Of a DNA stretch of 9,786 nucleotides, positions 1-5,139 are shown one piece after another. How positions within the stretch are numbered: the stretch's first letter is position 1; each line of letters opens with the position of its first letter. The DNA comes from Chloroflexota bacterium (GTDB lineage: Bacteria > Chloroflexota > Dormibacteria > Aeolococcales > Aeolococcaceae). The stretch lies in contig VBHE01000114.1 in NCBI GenBank assembly GCA_005889515.1, forward strand, positions 1 through 9,786, in the 5' to 3' direction. The position numbers and the translations under genes were made by a program. The notes beneath the pieces are model-generated. The model saw nothing but the letters and a program-made list of their open reading frames with translations, did not search any database and had not been told where the DNA came from.

Positions 1-1
1 G

Positions 2-974
2 CTCTTCTGGATCGACGAGTACCACATCGACGGCCTGCGCGTCGACGCGGTCGCGTCGATGCTCTACCTCGACTATTCCCGCAACCACGGGGAGTGGCTG
101 CCCAACCCGTTCGGTGGGCGGGAGAACCTCGAGGCCATCGACTTCATCCGGGAGACGAACGCGGTCGTGCACCGCGTCCACCCCGGGGTCATGATGATCG
201 CCGAGGAGTCGACCTCGTGGCCGGCGGTGTCACGGCCCACCCACCTCGGCGGGCTCGGCTTCGGCTTCAAGTGGAACATGGGGTGGATGAACGACACCCT
301 GGTCTACTTCACCAAGGAGCCGGTGCACCGGCGCTGGCACCATCACCAGCTGACCTTCGCGCTGCTGTACGCCTTTCACGAGAACTTCATCCTCCCGCTC
401 AGCCACGACGAGGTGTCGCACGGCAAGCGCTCGCTGCTCTCGAAGATGCCCGGTGACCGCTGGCAGCAGTTCGCGAACCTGCGTGCGCTCCTCGCCTGGA
501 TGTGGGCGCACCCCGGTCGCCAGCTGCTCTTCATGGGCGGCGAGATCGCCCAGCGCCGCGAGTGGCGAGCACCGCGGTGTGCAGGACCTCGTCCGCGTCC
601 TCAACCACACCTACCTCGGCGAGCGCGCGCTCTGGGAGCGCGACTTCGACTGGAGCGGCTTCCGCTGGCTCGACTGCGACGACGCCGACAACAGCGTGCT
701 CTCCTTCGCGCGGCTCTCCACCGACGGCTCACGCATGCTCGCCTGCGTCGCCAACCTGACCCCGGTCGTGCGTCACGGCTACCGCGTCGGCGTGCCCGCC
801 GGCGGCCGCTGGACGGAGGCGCTCAACACCGACGCCGCGCACTTCGGCGGTAGCGGCATGACCAATGGCGACGTCGACGCCGAGCCCGTCCCCTGGGGCG
901 ACCAGCCCTGCTCCGTGGCCCTGACGCTGCCGCCGCTCGGGGTCCTCTGGCTGGTCCCCGAGCACCAGCGCTGA
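2..974 (+). pseudogene. glgB: 1,4-alpha-glucan branching enzyme, C-terminal part, frameshifted
   Basis: GlgB forms alpha-1,6 branches in glycogen in the cytosol (GH13 family). The gene enters from the left edge in frame 2. All three catalytic residues of the family are visible: the nucleophile Asp in DGLRVDAVAS (codon 44-46), the acid/base Glu in MMIAEES (203-205) and the transition-state Asp in SHDEVSHGK (407-409). Reading is good up to GGEIAQRREW (codon tgg at 563-565), then breaks. The C-terminal beta domain resumes in frame 3 at EHRGVQDLVRVLN (from 567) and runs to TGA at 972-974, ending PPLGVLWLVPEHQR. Homologues such as E. coli GlgB have about 17 residues between REW and the HxGVQ motif, including a conserved DWHLL. 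Here 4 nt remain, so about 47 nt are missing, which also fits the observed frame change. Without the shift the frame would end at 853 with a nonsense Arg-rich tail. It is either a genuine pseudogene or a consensus/assembly deletion. Family identity is certain; functional status is not. Confidence 0.9.
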
Positions 975-978
975 GCTC

Positions 979-1213
979 TCAGTCGATCCGCTCGCGCAGC
1001 TGGGGAAACACCTTGGAGATACTTGGTCTCGAGCGGCAGCGCGAAGAACGCCCGCGCGGCGGCCTCGAGCCGGGTCAGGCGAGCGGCCGGGACCCCGTGC
1101 CCGGCGACGTAGAAGAAGCCGCTCGCCCGGCAGGCCGCCTCGATCTCCGCGGCGACCGCCTCCGGCGGCCGGGAGATGTCGATCACCGGGAGCGAGGGAC
1201 GCGGGCGGCTCAT
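979..1213 (-). pseudogene. 2-oxoglutarate/Fe(II) oxygenase (isopenicillin N synthase-like), internally deleted remnant
   Basis: The first 60 or so residues from the ATG at 1213 are a clear DIOX_N domain of the isopenicillin N synthase-like oxygenases: LPVIDISRPPEAVAAEI, then CRASGFFYVAGHGVP, then AFFALPLETK. The next stretch should carry the double-stranded beta helix with the HxD...H iron site and the 2-oxoglutarate Arg, but none of it is present. In the frame after LPLETK the reading runs antisense through glgB with no family resemblance. A different frame just after the break reads ISKVFPQLRERID and stops at TGA (979-981), which looks like a natural C-terminus. I infer an internal deletion of most of the gene, joining N-terminus to C-terminus out of frame. 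Full-length relatives are around 300-340 residues. The remnant ends 4 bp from the convergent glgB stop. A TACGGT box lies 8 nt upstream of the ATG. The N-terminal family call is solid; the C-terminal assignment is tentative. Confidence 0.65.
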
Positions 1214-1221
1214 CGCGGCGG

Positions 1222-1227
1222 ACCGTA
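1222..1227 (-). promoter_or_regulatory. Possible -10 box (TACGGT) for the oxygenase remnant
   Basis: On the minus strand TACGGT (TANNNT) lies 8 nt before the ATG at 1213, so transcription would begin at or next to the start codon. No Shine-Dalgarno sequence is seen between them. No convincing -35 element is visible. The same arrangement recurs at other starts in this window, which supports it. Confidence 0.35.
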
Positions 1228-1268
1228 ACGGAGCACCACGCTGACGACACCCCGCGGGATCCGGCGGG

Positions 1269-1274
1269 TAGAGT
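1269..1274 (+). promoter_or_regulatory. Leaderless-type -10 box TAGAGT
   Basis: TAGAGT matches the TANNNT -10 consensus and is followed by exactly 7 nt and then GTG at 1282. This spacing puts the transcription start at the first base of the GTG. There is no Shine-Dalgarno sequence, so the box also decides the start codon: an upstream in-frame GTG at 1273 overlaps the box and would be excluded. Confidence 0.45.
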
Positions 1275-1281
1275 GCGCTGC

Positions 1282-1596
1282 GTGAACCGTTTCACCCGCG
1301 TCCCCGATCGTCCCGTGCCCCCGCTCCCCGCGGCCGTGGACGCGCTCGTCCCGGTCGCCGACCTGTTCATGCTGGTGATGATCTCCCGCCCCGCGACCGG
1401 GTCGCTGCGGCGGACCTGGGTGACCCCCGCGACCCTGTACCTGAGCGTGGCGATGCTCGTCCTCGGACTGGCCCTCGCCGTCCGCCTGCTCGGCGGCGGG
1501 ACCGCGGCGCGCATCGGCGGTGCGCTCCTCGTCCTCCTCGCCGCCGGCGGCGGCGCCGTGGCCGCGGTGGGGTTGGCGCAACGCCGTTCGGCCTGA
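1282..1596 (+). CDS. Small membrane protein of unknown function
   Basis: This 104-residue protein has a polar N-terminal part, a moderately hydrophobic stretch near residues 24-35 (VPVADLFMLVMI), and two clear hydrophobic segments. The first, around TPATLYLSVAMLVLGLALAV, is separated by a short GGGTAAR link from the second, GGALLVLLAAGGGAVAAVGL. A basic end (AQRRSA) suggests a positive cytosolic C-terminus. I do not recognise a family. The GTG at 1282 is preferred over the GTG at 1273 because of the TAGAGT box 7 nt upstream. It is divergent from the oxygenase remnant, with a 68-bp intergenic region, and 78 bp upstream of the hydrolase gene. Nothing in the sequence assigns a function. Base composition and membrane pattern support a real gene. 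Confidence 0.6.
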   Translation: MNRFTRVPDRPVPPLPAAVDALVPVADLFMLVMISRPATGSLRRTWVTPATLYLSVAMLVLGLALAVRLLGGGTAARIGGALLVLLAAGGGAVAAVGLAQRRSA

Positions 1597-1647
1597 GCCG
1601 TGACCCCGCACCCGCCACGGACAGCGTCACGGCGAGGTAGGAGGGAT

Positions 1648-1653
1648 TACCCT
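1648..1653 (+). promoter_or_regulatory. Possible -10 box TACCCT before the hydrolase gene
   Basis: TACCCT fits TANNNT and would start a transcript around 1660, just ahead of the perfect ribosome site at 1662-1669, giving a leader of about 15 nt. No clear -35 element is seen. Weak on its own, but the position is sensible for the only promoter-like hexamer in the 78-bp gap. Confidence 0.3.
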
Positions 1654-1661
1654 TCCGGCAC

Positions 1662-1669
1662 GGAGGTGA
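1662..1669 (+). promoter_or_regulatory. Shine-Dalgarno GGAGGTGA deciding the hydrolase start
   Basis: GGAGGTGA is fully complementary to the 16S anti-Shine-Dalgarno and ends 5 nt before the ATG at 1675. It decides the start: the same frame is open back to an ATG-like start at 1600, but that upstream extension has no ribosome site and an implausible Arg/Pro-rich composition. Confidence 0.75.
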
Positions 1670-1674
1670 CGGAG

Positions 1675-2535
1675 ATGGCGGAGCGCAGAACCCACACGGT
1701 CATCGGCGGGGGCGGCGTGAGGCTCCACGTCGAGGAGACGGGCAATCGCGGGGGACCCGCGGTCCTCTTCATCCACGGGTACTCCCAGTGCCGGCTGGCC
1801 TGGCGGCGGCAGATGGACTCGGACCTCGCCGCCGACCTGCGGCTGGTCGCCCTCGACAACCGCGGCCACGGCCTCTCGGAGAAGCCGCGGCACGCGTATG
1901 CCGACTCGCGGCTCTGGGCCGACGACGTCCGGGCGGTGATCGACACCCTGGAGCTGGACCACCCGATCCTCTGCTGCGCGTACGGGGTCGTCATCTGCGA
2001 CTACGTCCGGCACCACGGCGAGAGCGCGGTCGCCGGCTACAACATGGTGTCGGGGCTGACCCGGCTCAACGTCCCGGAGGCCGTGGGCACGCTCAGCGAG
2101 GACTTCCACCGGCTGGTTCCCGGGCTCCACTCGACCGACGTCGAGGCCGCCGTCGGCGCGCTCGTCTCCCTGATCCGGCTCTCGACGGCCGTCGAGCCGC
2201 CGGCGGAGGAGCTCACAAGGACGCTCGGATACAACGTCCTCGTGCCCCCGCAGGTGCGGGAGGCGCTGTCCCACCGCCGGCTGTGGAATGACGACGTGCT
2301 CCGCGGGATGCGCAGGCCCGCCCTCGTCACCCACGGTGAGCGGGACGCGATCGCCCTCGTCGACGCCACCGCCCGGGTGCACGCCGCGCTGCTCCCGAAC
2401 GCGCGGTTGTCCCTCTATCCCGACGCCGGGCACGCGCCCTATCTCGAGGATCCGGAGCGCTTCAACCGGGAGCTGCGCGAGCTCGCCCTCTCCGCCGTGC
2501 GGGAGGCGGCGCCGGTCCCGGCCGGGGCCGGCTGA
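1675..2535 (+). CDS. Alpha/beta-fold hydrolase with altered nucleophile elbow
   Basis: This 286-residue protein is a typical single-domain alpha/beta hydrolase (esterase, haloperoxidase-like or epoxide hydrolase-like group). It has the oxyanion strand AVLFIHGYSQ (His34-Gly35), the RLVALDNRGHGLSEKP motif (residues 56-71), the acid residue in THGERD (Asp224) and the catalytic His in PDAGHAPYLEDP (His253). The nucleophile elbow is abnormal. Where relatives read roughly GWSYGG before VVICDYV, this protein reads ILCCAYGVVICDYV, so the serine position is Ala102 and about two residues are missing. Either the protein has lost hydrolase activity or a 6-nt deletion is a sequence error, because the rest of the fold looks well kept. 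The start is fixed by a perfect Shine-Dalgarno sequence. It converges on the small membrane ORF at 2549. No substrate can be inferred. Confidence 0.85.
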   Translation: MAERRTHTVIGGGGVRLHVEETGNRGGPAVLFIHGYSQCRLAWRRQMDSDLAADLRLVALDNRGHGLSEKPRHAYADSRLWADDVRAVIDTLELDHPILCCAYGVVICDYVRHHGESAVAGYNMVSGLTRLNVPEAVGTLSEDFHRLVPGLHSTDVEAAVGALVSLIRLSTAVEPPAEELTRTLGYNVLVPPQVREALSHRRLWNDDVLRGMRRPALVTHGERDAIALVDATARVHAALLPNARLSLYPDAGHAPYLEDPERFNRELRELALSAVREAAPVPAGAG

Positions 2536-2577
2536 CCGGGCGGTCGAATCAGCGACGATCCGTCCGCCCGGCGGACG
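2536..2577. terminator. GC-rich inverted repeats between convergent genes
   Basis: CCGGGCGG (2536-2543) pairs with CCGCCCGG (2564-2571) across a 20-nt loop. An alternative compact hairpin is formed by CGTCCGCC (2561-2568) and GGCGGACG (2570-2577). Both lie directly after the hydrolase stop and at the 3' end of the opposing ORF. There is no U tract, so this is at best a non-canonical or bidirectional terminator. The two structures share sequence and exclude each other. Confidence 0.35.
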
Positions 2578-2644
2578 CGGGGCTGAGCAGGGCCCACACG
2601 AAGAGCAGCGCCAGGATCAGCTGCATGACGAGCAGGGTGCTCAT
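2549..2644 (-). CDS. 31-residue single-pass membrane peptide
   Basis: A short ORF reading MSTLLVMQLILALLFVWALL followed by a polar end SPASAGRTDRR. It is one hydrophobic segment of about 17 residues followed by a basic C-terminus, the usual shape of a bacterial membrane micropeptide. Its ATG overlaps the TGA of the upstream 56-residue ORF in an ATGA arrangement, which implies translational coupling. I do not recognise it; the size recalls KdpF-like accessory peptides but the sequence is not KdpF and no potassium transport gene is nearby. It is so small that chance cannot be excluded; the hydrophobic run and the coupling are the evidence for it. Confidence 0.45.
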   Translation of the reverse strand: MSTLLVMQLILALLFVWALLSPASAGRTDRR

Positions 2645-2811
2645 GGCCGCGAGTACCGGGTGGCGGCGGCGACGAGCGCGTCGAGCCGCTCCTCCCTGCG
2701 GGCCGCACGCTCGCACGCCCACACCGCCTCGATGAGCTCGGCGAGCTGGGCGTCCAGCCTGTCGCCGTGGTCCGCCGTCTGCCCCGAGTTCGCCGTCGTC
2801 CTGGCCGCCAT
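2641..2811 (-). CDS. Small hypothetical helical protein (56 aa)
   Basis: The ORF begins with ATG at 2811 (MAARTTANSG) and continues through an amphipathic, charged helix-like region, RLDAQLAELIEAVWACERAA then RREERLDALVAAATRYSRP. Regular spacing of Leu/Ala and Arg/Glu suggests a helical, possibly coiled-coil, soluble protein. No family is recognised. A GAGAGGG stretch about 6 nt before the ATG may serve as a ribosome site. Its stop codon overlaps the start of the 31-residue membrane peptide (ATGA), so the two are probably co-translated. It is divergent from the nitroreductase gene, and the 128-bp region between them holds the four 11-bp repeats and a TATCGT hexamer (2859-2864) that could be its -10 box. 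Confidence 0.45.
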   Translation of the reverse strand: MAARTTANSGQTADHGDRLDAQLAELIEAVWACERAARREERLDALVAAATRYSRP

Positions 2812-2858
2812 CTCCGTGCCCTCTCACTCCCTCGTCCCAAGGTGGAATGTCGACCACG

Positions 2859-2864
2859 ATAGGA
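2859..2864 (-). promoter_or_regulatory. Possible -10 box TATCGT for the 2549-2811 ORFs
   Basis: On the minus strand TATCGT fits TANNNT and would start a transcript about 40 nt before the ATG at 2811. The 11-bp repeats at 2871-2914 lie immediately upstream of it, in the position where a -35 element or an activator site would be. No consensus -35 is visible. Confidence 0.3.
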
Positions 2865-2870
2865 GGGGCC

Positions 2871-2914
2871 GCTGAGAGCGCCCTGAGCCGCCGCTGAAGG
2901 AACGCTGAGGGATA
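2871..2914. promoter_or_regulatory. Four tandem 11-bp repeats, probable response-regulator operator
   Basis: Hexamers GCTGAG, CCTGAG, GCTGAA and GCTGAG start at 2871, 2882, 2893 and 2904, exactly 11 bp apart, with unrelated 5-bp spacers. An 11-bp direct-repeat spacing is the hallmark of PhoB/OmpR-family (winged-helix) response regulators, which bind head-to-tail on one face of the helix. The array ends 12 nt upstream of the TATGAA hexamer preceding the nitroreductase ATG, which is where a PhoB-type activator that replaces a -35 element sits. It could also act on the divergent small ORFs. No two-component regulator gene is in the window. Confidence 0.55.
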
Positions 2915-2926
2915 CGCGCCGGGTGC

Positions 2927-2932
2927 TATGAA
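2927..2932 (+). promoter_or_regulatory. Possible leaderless -10 box TATGAA
   Basis: TATGAA is followed by 7 nt and then the ATG at 2940, the same geometry as other leaderless-type starts here. It lacks the conserved final T of TANNNT, so it is a weak box, consistent with dependence on an activator bound to the adjacent 11-bp repeats. An in-frame ATG at 2928 lies inside the hexamer and is unlikely to be the start. Confidence 0.35.
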
Positions 2933-2939
2933 GTGCGGC

Positions 2940-3583
2940 ATGGCAACGCTGACCGACCTCCTCGAGAGCCGGCGGAGCACCCGCAGGTTCGACCCCGACC
3001 GCGACGTCGCGGCCGACGTCCTCGAGCGCGTGCTGCGAGCGCCGCTGACGATGCCGCACGCGGGCAACACCTACGACTGGCGGGCGGTGGTCCTGAGCCG
3101 CCGCGACCGCGACCCCGACAGCTGGCCGCGGGTCTTCGAGGCGCTGCTCGGCCAGAGCTACGTCGACGAGGCAGCGGTGGTGATCGTCTGGGCGGTGCAG
3201 CCGGGGTGGTGGGCGGAGAACTACCGTCGCAACATCGCCGATCTCGTCGAGCGCCGGCTTCTCGATCCGGAGCGCGCCGGCTCGCTCCTCGAGCTGGCCG
3301 GCGCGGGCCCCGAGACCGAGCTTCCGCTTGGGACCGCGCTCGCCGGCGAGGCGATGATGGGCCTCGCCGCCGCGATGCTCGTCGCCATCGACGCCGGGCT
3401 GGGAGCCACGGTCACCGCCTGCCGGCCGGCGATGCTCGCCCGGGCCCTCGGCCTGCCGGAGGGGTGCTCGCCCTCGGCCATCCCGTGGGCGGCCCGCCGG
3501 GCCGGCCCGCCAAGCCGGAGATCCAGGACGTCTACTTCCGCACCCGGTGGGGTGAGGCCCTCGGCCCGCTCGATCAGCGCTGA
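2940..3583 (+). pseudogene. Nitroreductase-family protein with a C-terminal frameshift
   Basis: The product resembles FMN-dependent nitroreductases (NADH-dependent reduction of nitro or quinone substrates). It has the N-terminal LLESRRSTRRFDPDRDV phosphate-binding region, AGNTYDWRAVVL, and the late helix MMGLAAAMLVAIDAGLGATV typical of the family. The frame is good through ARALGLPEG (to about 3464). The expected continuation, VLALGHPVGG and PEIQDVYFRTRWGE ending GPLDQR, is read in another frame and stops at 3583. The change fits loss of 1, 4 or 7 nt near 3462-3466. If translated without correction the frame runs to 3608 with an Arg/Ser/Pro-rich tail of about 47 residues. The start at 2940 is chosen over 2928 because of family alignment (MATLTDLLESRRS) and the -10-like box. 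Its end overlaps the convergent phosphotransferase gene by 10 bp. Family call good, activity uncertain. Confidence 0.8.
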
Positions 3584-3586
3584 TCG
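3571..3586. repeat. 16-bp perfect palindrome at overlapping convergent stops
   Basis: CGATCAGCGCTGATCG is its own reverse complement. It encodes the last three residues DQR plus TGA on both strands: the corrected nitroreductase end (stop 3581-3583) and the phosphotransferase end (stop 3574-3576). It may work as a bidirectional termination or transcript-collision structure, but it has no loop and no U tract. Confidence 0.6.
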
Positions 3587-4590
3587 ACCGCGGCGACCGC
3601 CCCGATGAGCTCGGCGGTCCGCTCGAGCACCGTCTCCATGTGGTCGTGCGGCTCGTCGAGAAGGGTTCGGGCGACCACGGCGACCACCGCGCGATGGGGG
3701 TCGAGGAAGTCGAAGACGAGGTCGCCGTTGCTCCGCGCGAGCATCATCGCGGCGAGGTAGTCCTTCGCCCGGAGCACGAACCCGCGGTCGGGAGCCCCCG
3801 CCCGGTGAGTCGTGTAGCCGGCGTACCAGGCGCGCGCCTCGTCGACGAGCGCCGCCGTCGCCTCCGGCCGGCTGAAGGCGACGAGCAGGAAGTGCGCGAG
3901 GGCGAGGCCGACGTCGAAGGCGGGATCGCCCCACTTCGCGCACTCGAAGTCGAGCTTGGTGACCGCGTCGCCGTGGACGAGGATGTTCTTCGGGGTGATG
4001 TCGTAGTCCACCAGCGCGGACGCGTGCGCGCGGTCGCGATCGAGGATCGTGTCGAGGACGTCCCGGAGGTCAGGGCAGGCGCCGGCGACGCTCCGGATGG
4101 TCTGATCGCGCAACGCGAAGCCGGGGTTGGTGGCGAAGCGCCGGGCCAGGGATCGGTCGCCGCCGGTTCTCTCGTGGAGCCGCGCGGCGTAGGCGCCGAC
4201 CCTGCGGGCGGCGGCGGGATGGCAGCGTCCCGCCATGAGCTCGTCCTGGTACAGGACGGCGGCGCGGGGCGCCGCGCTCATCACGGTCACGTGGGCGACG
4301 GTGTCGTGGACGAGCATCTCGGGGATGGGGCAGTCCGGACCGAGCGACCGGCGGATCGCGACCATGGCTCGCGCCTCCATCTCCGAGCGCCGGATGCCGG
4401 CGCGCAGCACGGTGCGGGACGACTCTGCGAGCGCCTGCTTGACGACGTACTCACGGCCGTCTGCGGTCACCCGGAAGACGCTGTTGATGAAGCCCCCCGA
4501 CAGCGGCTCGACCTCGACCGGGCCGGCGTCGCTCACCACGCAGCGGGAGGCCAGGTACGCGCCCACGGTGCTGACGTCGAGAGGCGGCAC
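3574..4590 (-). CDS. Aminoglycoside phosphotransferase (APH)-family kinase
   Basis: A 338-residue protein with an APH/choline-kinase-like fold that transfers phosphate from ATP to a small molecule; the substrate is unknown. Visible are the nucleotide loop PLSGGFINSVFRV (residues 29-41), the ATP-binding Lys51 in YVVKQAL, the catalytic loop LVDYDITPKNILV with Asp197 and Asn202, and the metal-binding Asp214 in KLDFECAKWGDPAFDVG. Relatives usually read HGDxxPxN in the catalytic loop; here His-Gly is replaced by Asp-Tyr, while the catalytic Asp and Asn remain. The GTG at 4590 is chosen because AGGGG lies 5 nt upstream and it falls 8 bp after the OsmC stop; the frame is open to 4755 but that extension overlaps OsmC and is compositionally poor. 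It is probably the last gene of a DUF899-OsmC-kinase run. A resistance role should not be assumed from the family name. Confidence 0.85.
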   Translation of the reverse strand: MPPLDVSTVGAYLASRCVVSDAGPVEVEPLSGGFINSVFRVTADGREYVVKQALAESSRTVLRAGIRRSEMEARAMVAIRRSLGPDCPIPEMLVHDTVAHVTVMSAAPRAAVLYQDELMAGRCHPAAARRVGAYAARLHERTGGDRSLARRFATNPGFALRDQTIRSVAGACPDLRDVLDTILDRDRAHASALVDYDITPKNILVHGDAVTKLDFECAKWGDPAFDVGLALAHFLLVAFSRPEATAALVDEARAWYAGYTTHRAGAPDRGFVLRAKDYLAAMMLARSNGDLVFDFLDPHRAVVAVVARTLLDEPHDHMETVLERTAELIGAVAAVDQR

Positions 4591-4598
4591 GAAGACCC

Positions 4599-5126
4599 CT
4601 ATCGGAGCTCCGTCCTCAGCGCGACCGAACGGGTGATCATGCTCCCCACCGGCGAGGTGCGGGTCACCCGGTCGGTGAGCTCCTGGAGCTCCTCCGGGCT
4701 CGCCTCGGGCGCGGTCAGCCGCACCGTCGCCCGGACCTCGGTGCACCCGGGCCACACCTCGTCGGGGTCGCGCAGGCCGAAGAAGCCCTGGAGGTCGAGG
4801 TCACCCTCGACCTCGATCTCCACACCCTCGAGCCGGATCCCGGCCAGGGCCGCGTGGGCGACGAAGCCGGAGGTGAGGCAGGACCCGTAGGCGCCGAGAA
4901 CCATCTCGACCATGTTCGGGCCGGCGTCGGAGCCGCCCATCGATGCCGGCTCGTCCATGGTGACGGTGTGCGCCCGATCCCTCCGGCGGATCGTGGCCTC
5001 GCTGCGGAAGCCGCTCCGCCACTCGGTGGACGCCCTGCAGACCGTCCTGCCCACCTGCGGGTCGGCCCGGACCCTGTCGATCAGGCTCGTCAGCCGCTCC
5101 TGGTCGAAGCCGAGATCCACCTTCAC
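4599..5126 (-). CDS. OsmC-like peroxide/redox stress protein
   Basis: A 175-residue OsmC/Ohr superfamily protein. OsmC-type enzymes reduce organic hydroperoxides with a Cys pair. The diagnostic features are the central helix GPNMVEMVLGAYGSCLTSGF, with Cys83 at the usual active-site position, followed by strands EGVEIEVEGDLDLQGFFGL and TEVRATVRLTAP. The second catalytic Cys, normally in a CPVS-type motif, is Ser158 here (RTSPVGSMI). Thus the classic peroxidase pair is incomplete; a different Cys128 is in WPGCTEV. Members with a Ser at this place form a subgroup whose activity is less clear. The start GTG at 5126 lies 7 nt after TAGACT, whose TAG is also the stop codon of the upstream DUF899 gene, so the gene may be expressed both by read-through and from its own promoter. 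It is followed by the kinase gene after 8 bp. Confidence 0.88.
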   Translation of the reverse strand: MKVDLGFDQERLTSLIDRVRADPQVGRTVCRASTEWRSGFRSEATIRRRDRAHTVTMDEPASMGGSDAGPNMVEMVLGAYGSCLTSGFVAHAALAGIRLEGVEIEVEGDLDLQGFFGLRDPDEVWPGCTEVRATVRLTAPEASPEELQELTDRVTRTSPVGSMITRSVALRTELR

Positions 5127-5133
5127 GAGCGGG

Positions 5134-5139
5134 AGTCTA
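5134..5139 (-). promoter_or_regulatory. Leaderless-type -10 box TAGACT overlapping the DUF899 stop
   Basis: On the minus strand TAGACT is followed by 7 nt and GTG at 5126. The first three bases are also the TAG stop of the preceding DUF899 gene. This would give an internal promoter for the OsmC and kinase genes with essentially no leader. No strong Shine-Dalgarno sequence is present before the GTG, which supports the leaderless reading. Confidence 0.45.

Noticed and set aside
3221..3943. 240-residue minus-strand open frame over the nitroreductase and kinase ends
   Set aside because: Out of frame with both genes and without domain signal.
3574..4590. Antibiotic-resistance gene on the basis of the APH family
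   Set aside because: The family is broad and the sequence does not resemble a particular known resistance enzyme; the catalytic loop is also atypical.
3640..4890. 416-residue plus-strand open frame
   Set aside because: Antisense to the phosphotransferase and OsmC genes, which carry clear family motifs; its own product is low-complexity Val/Gly/Asp/Arg-rich.
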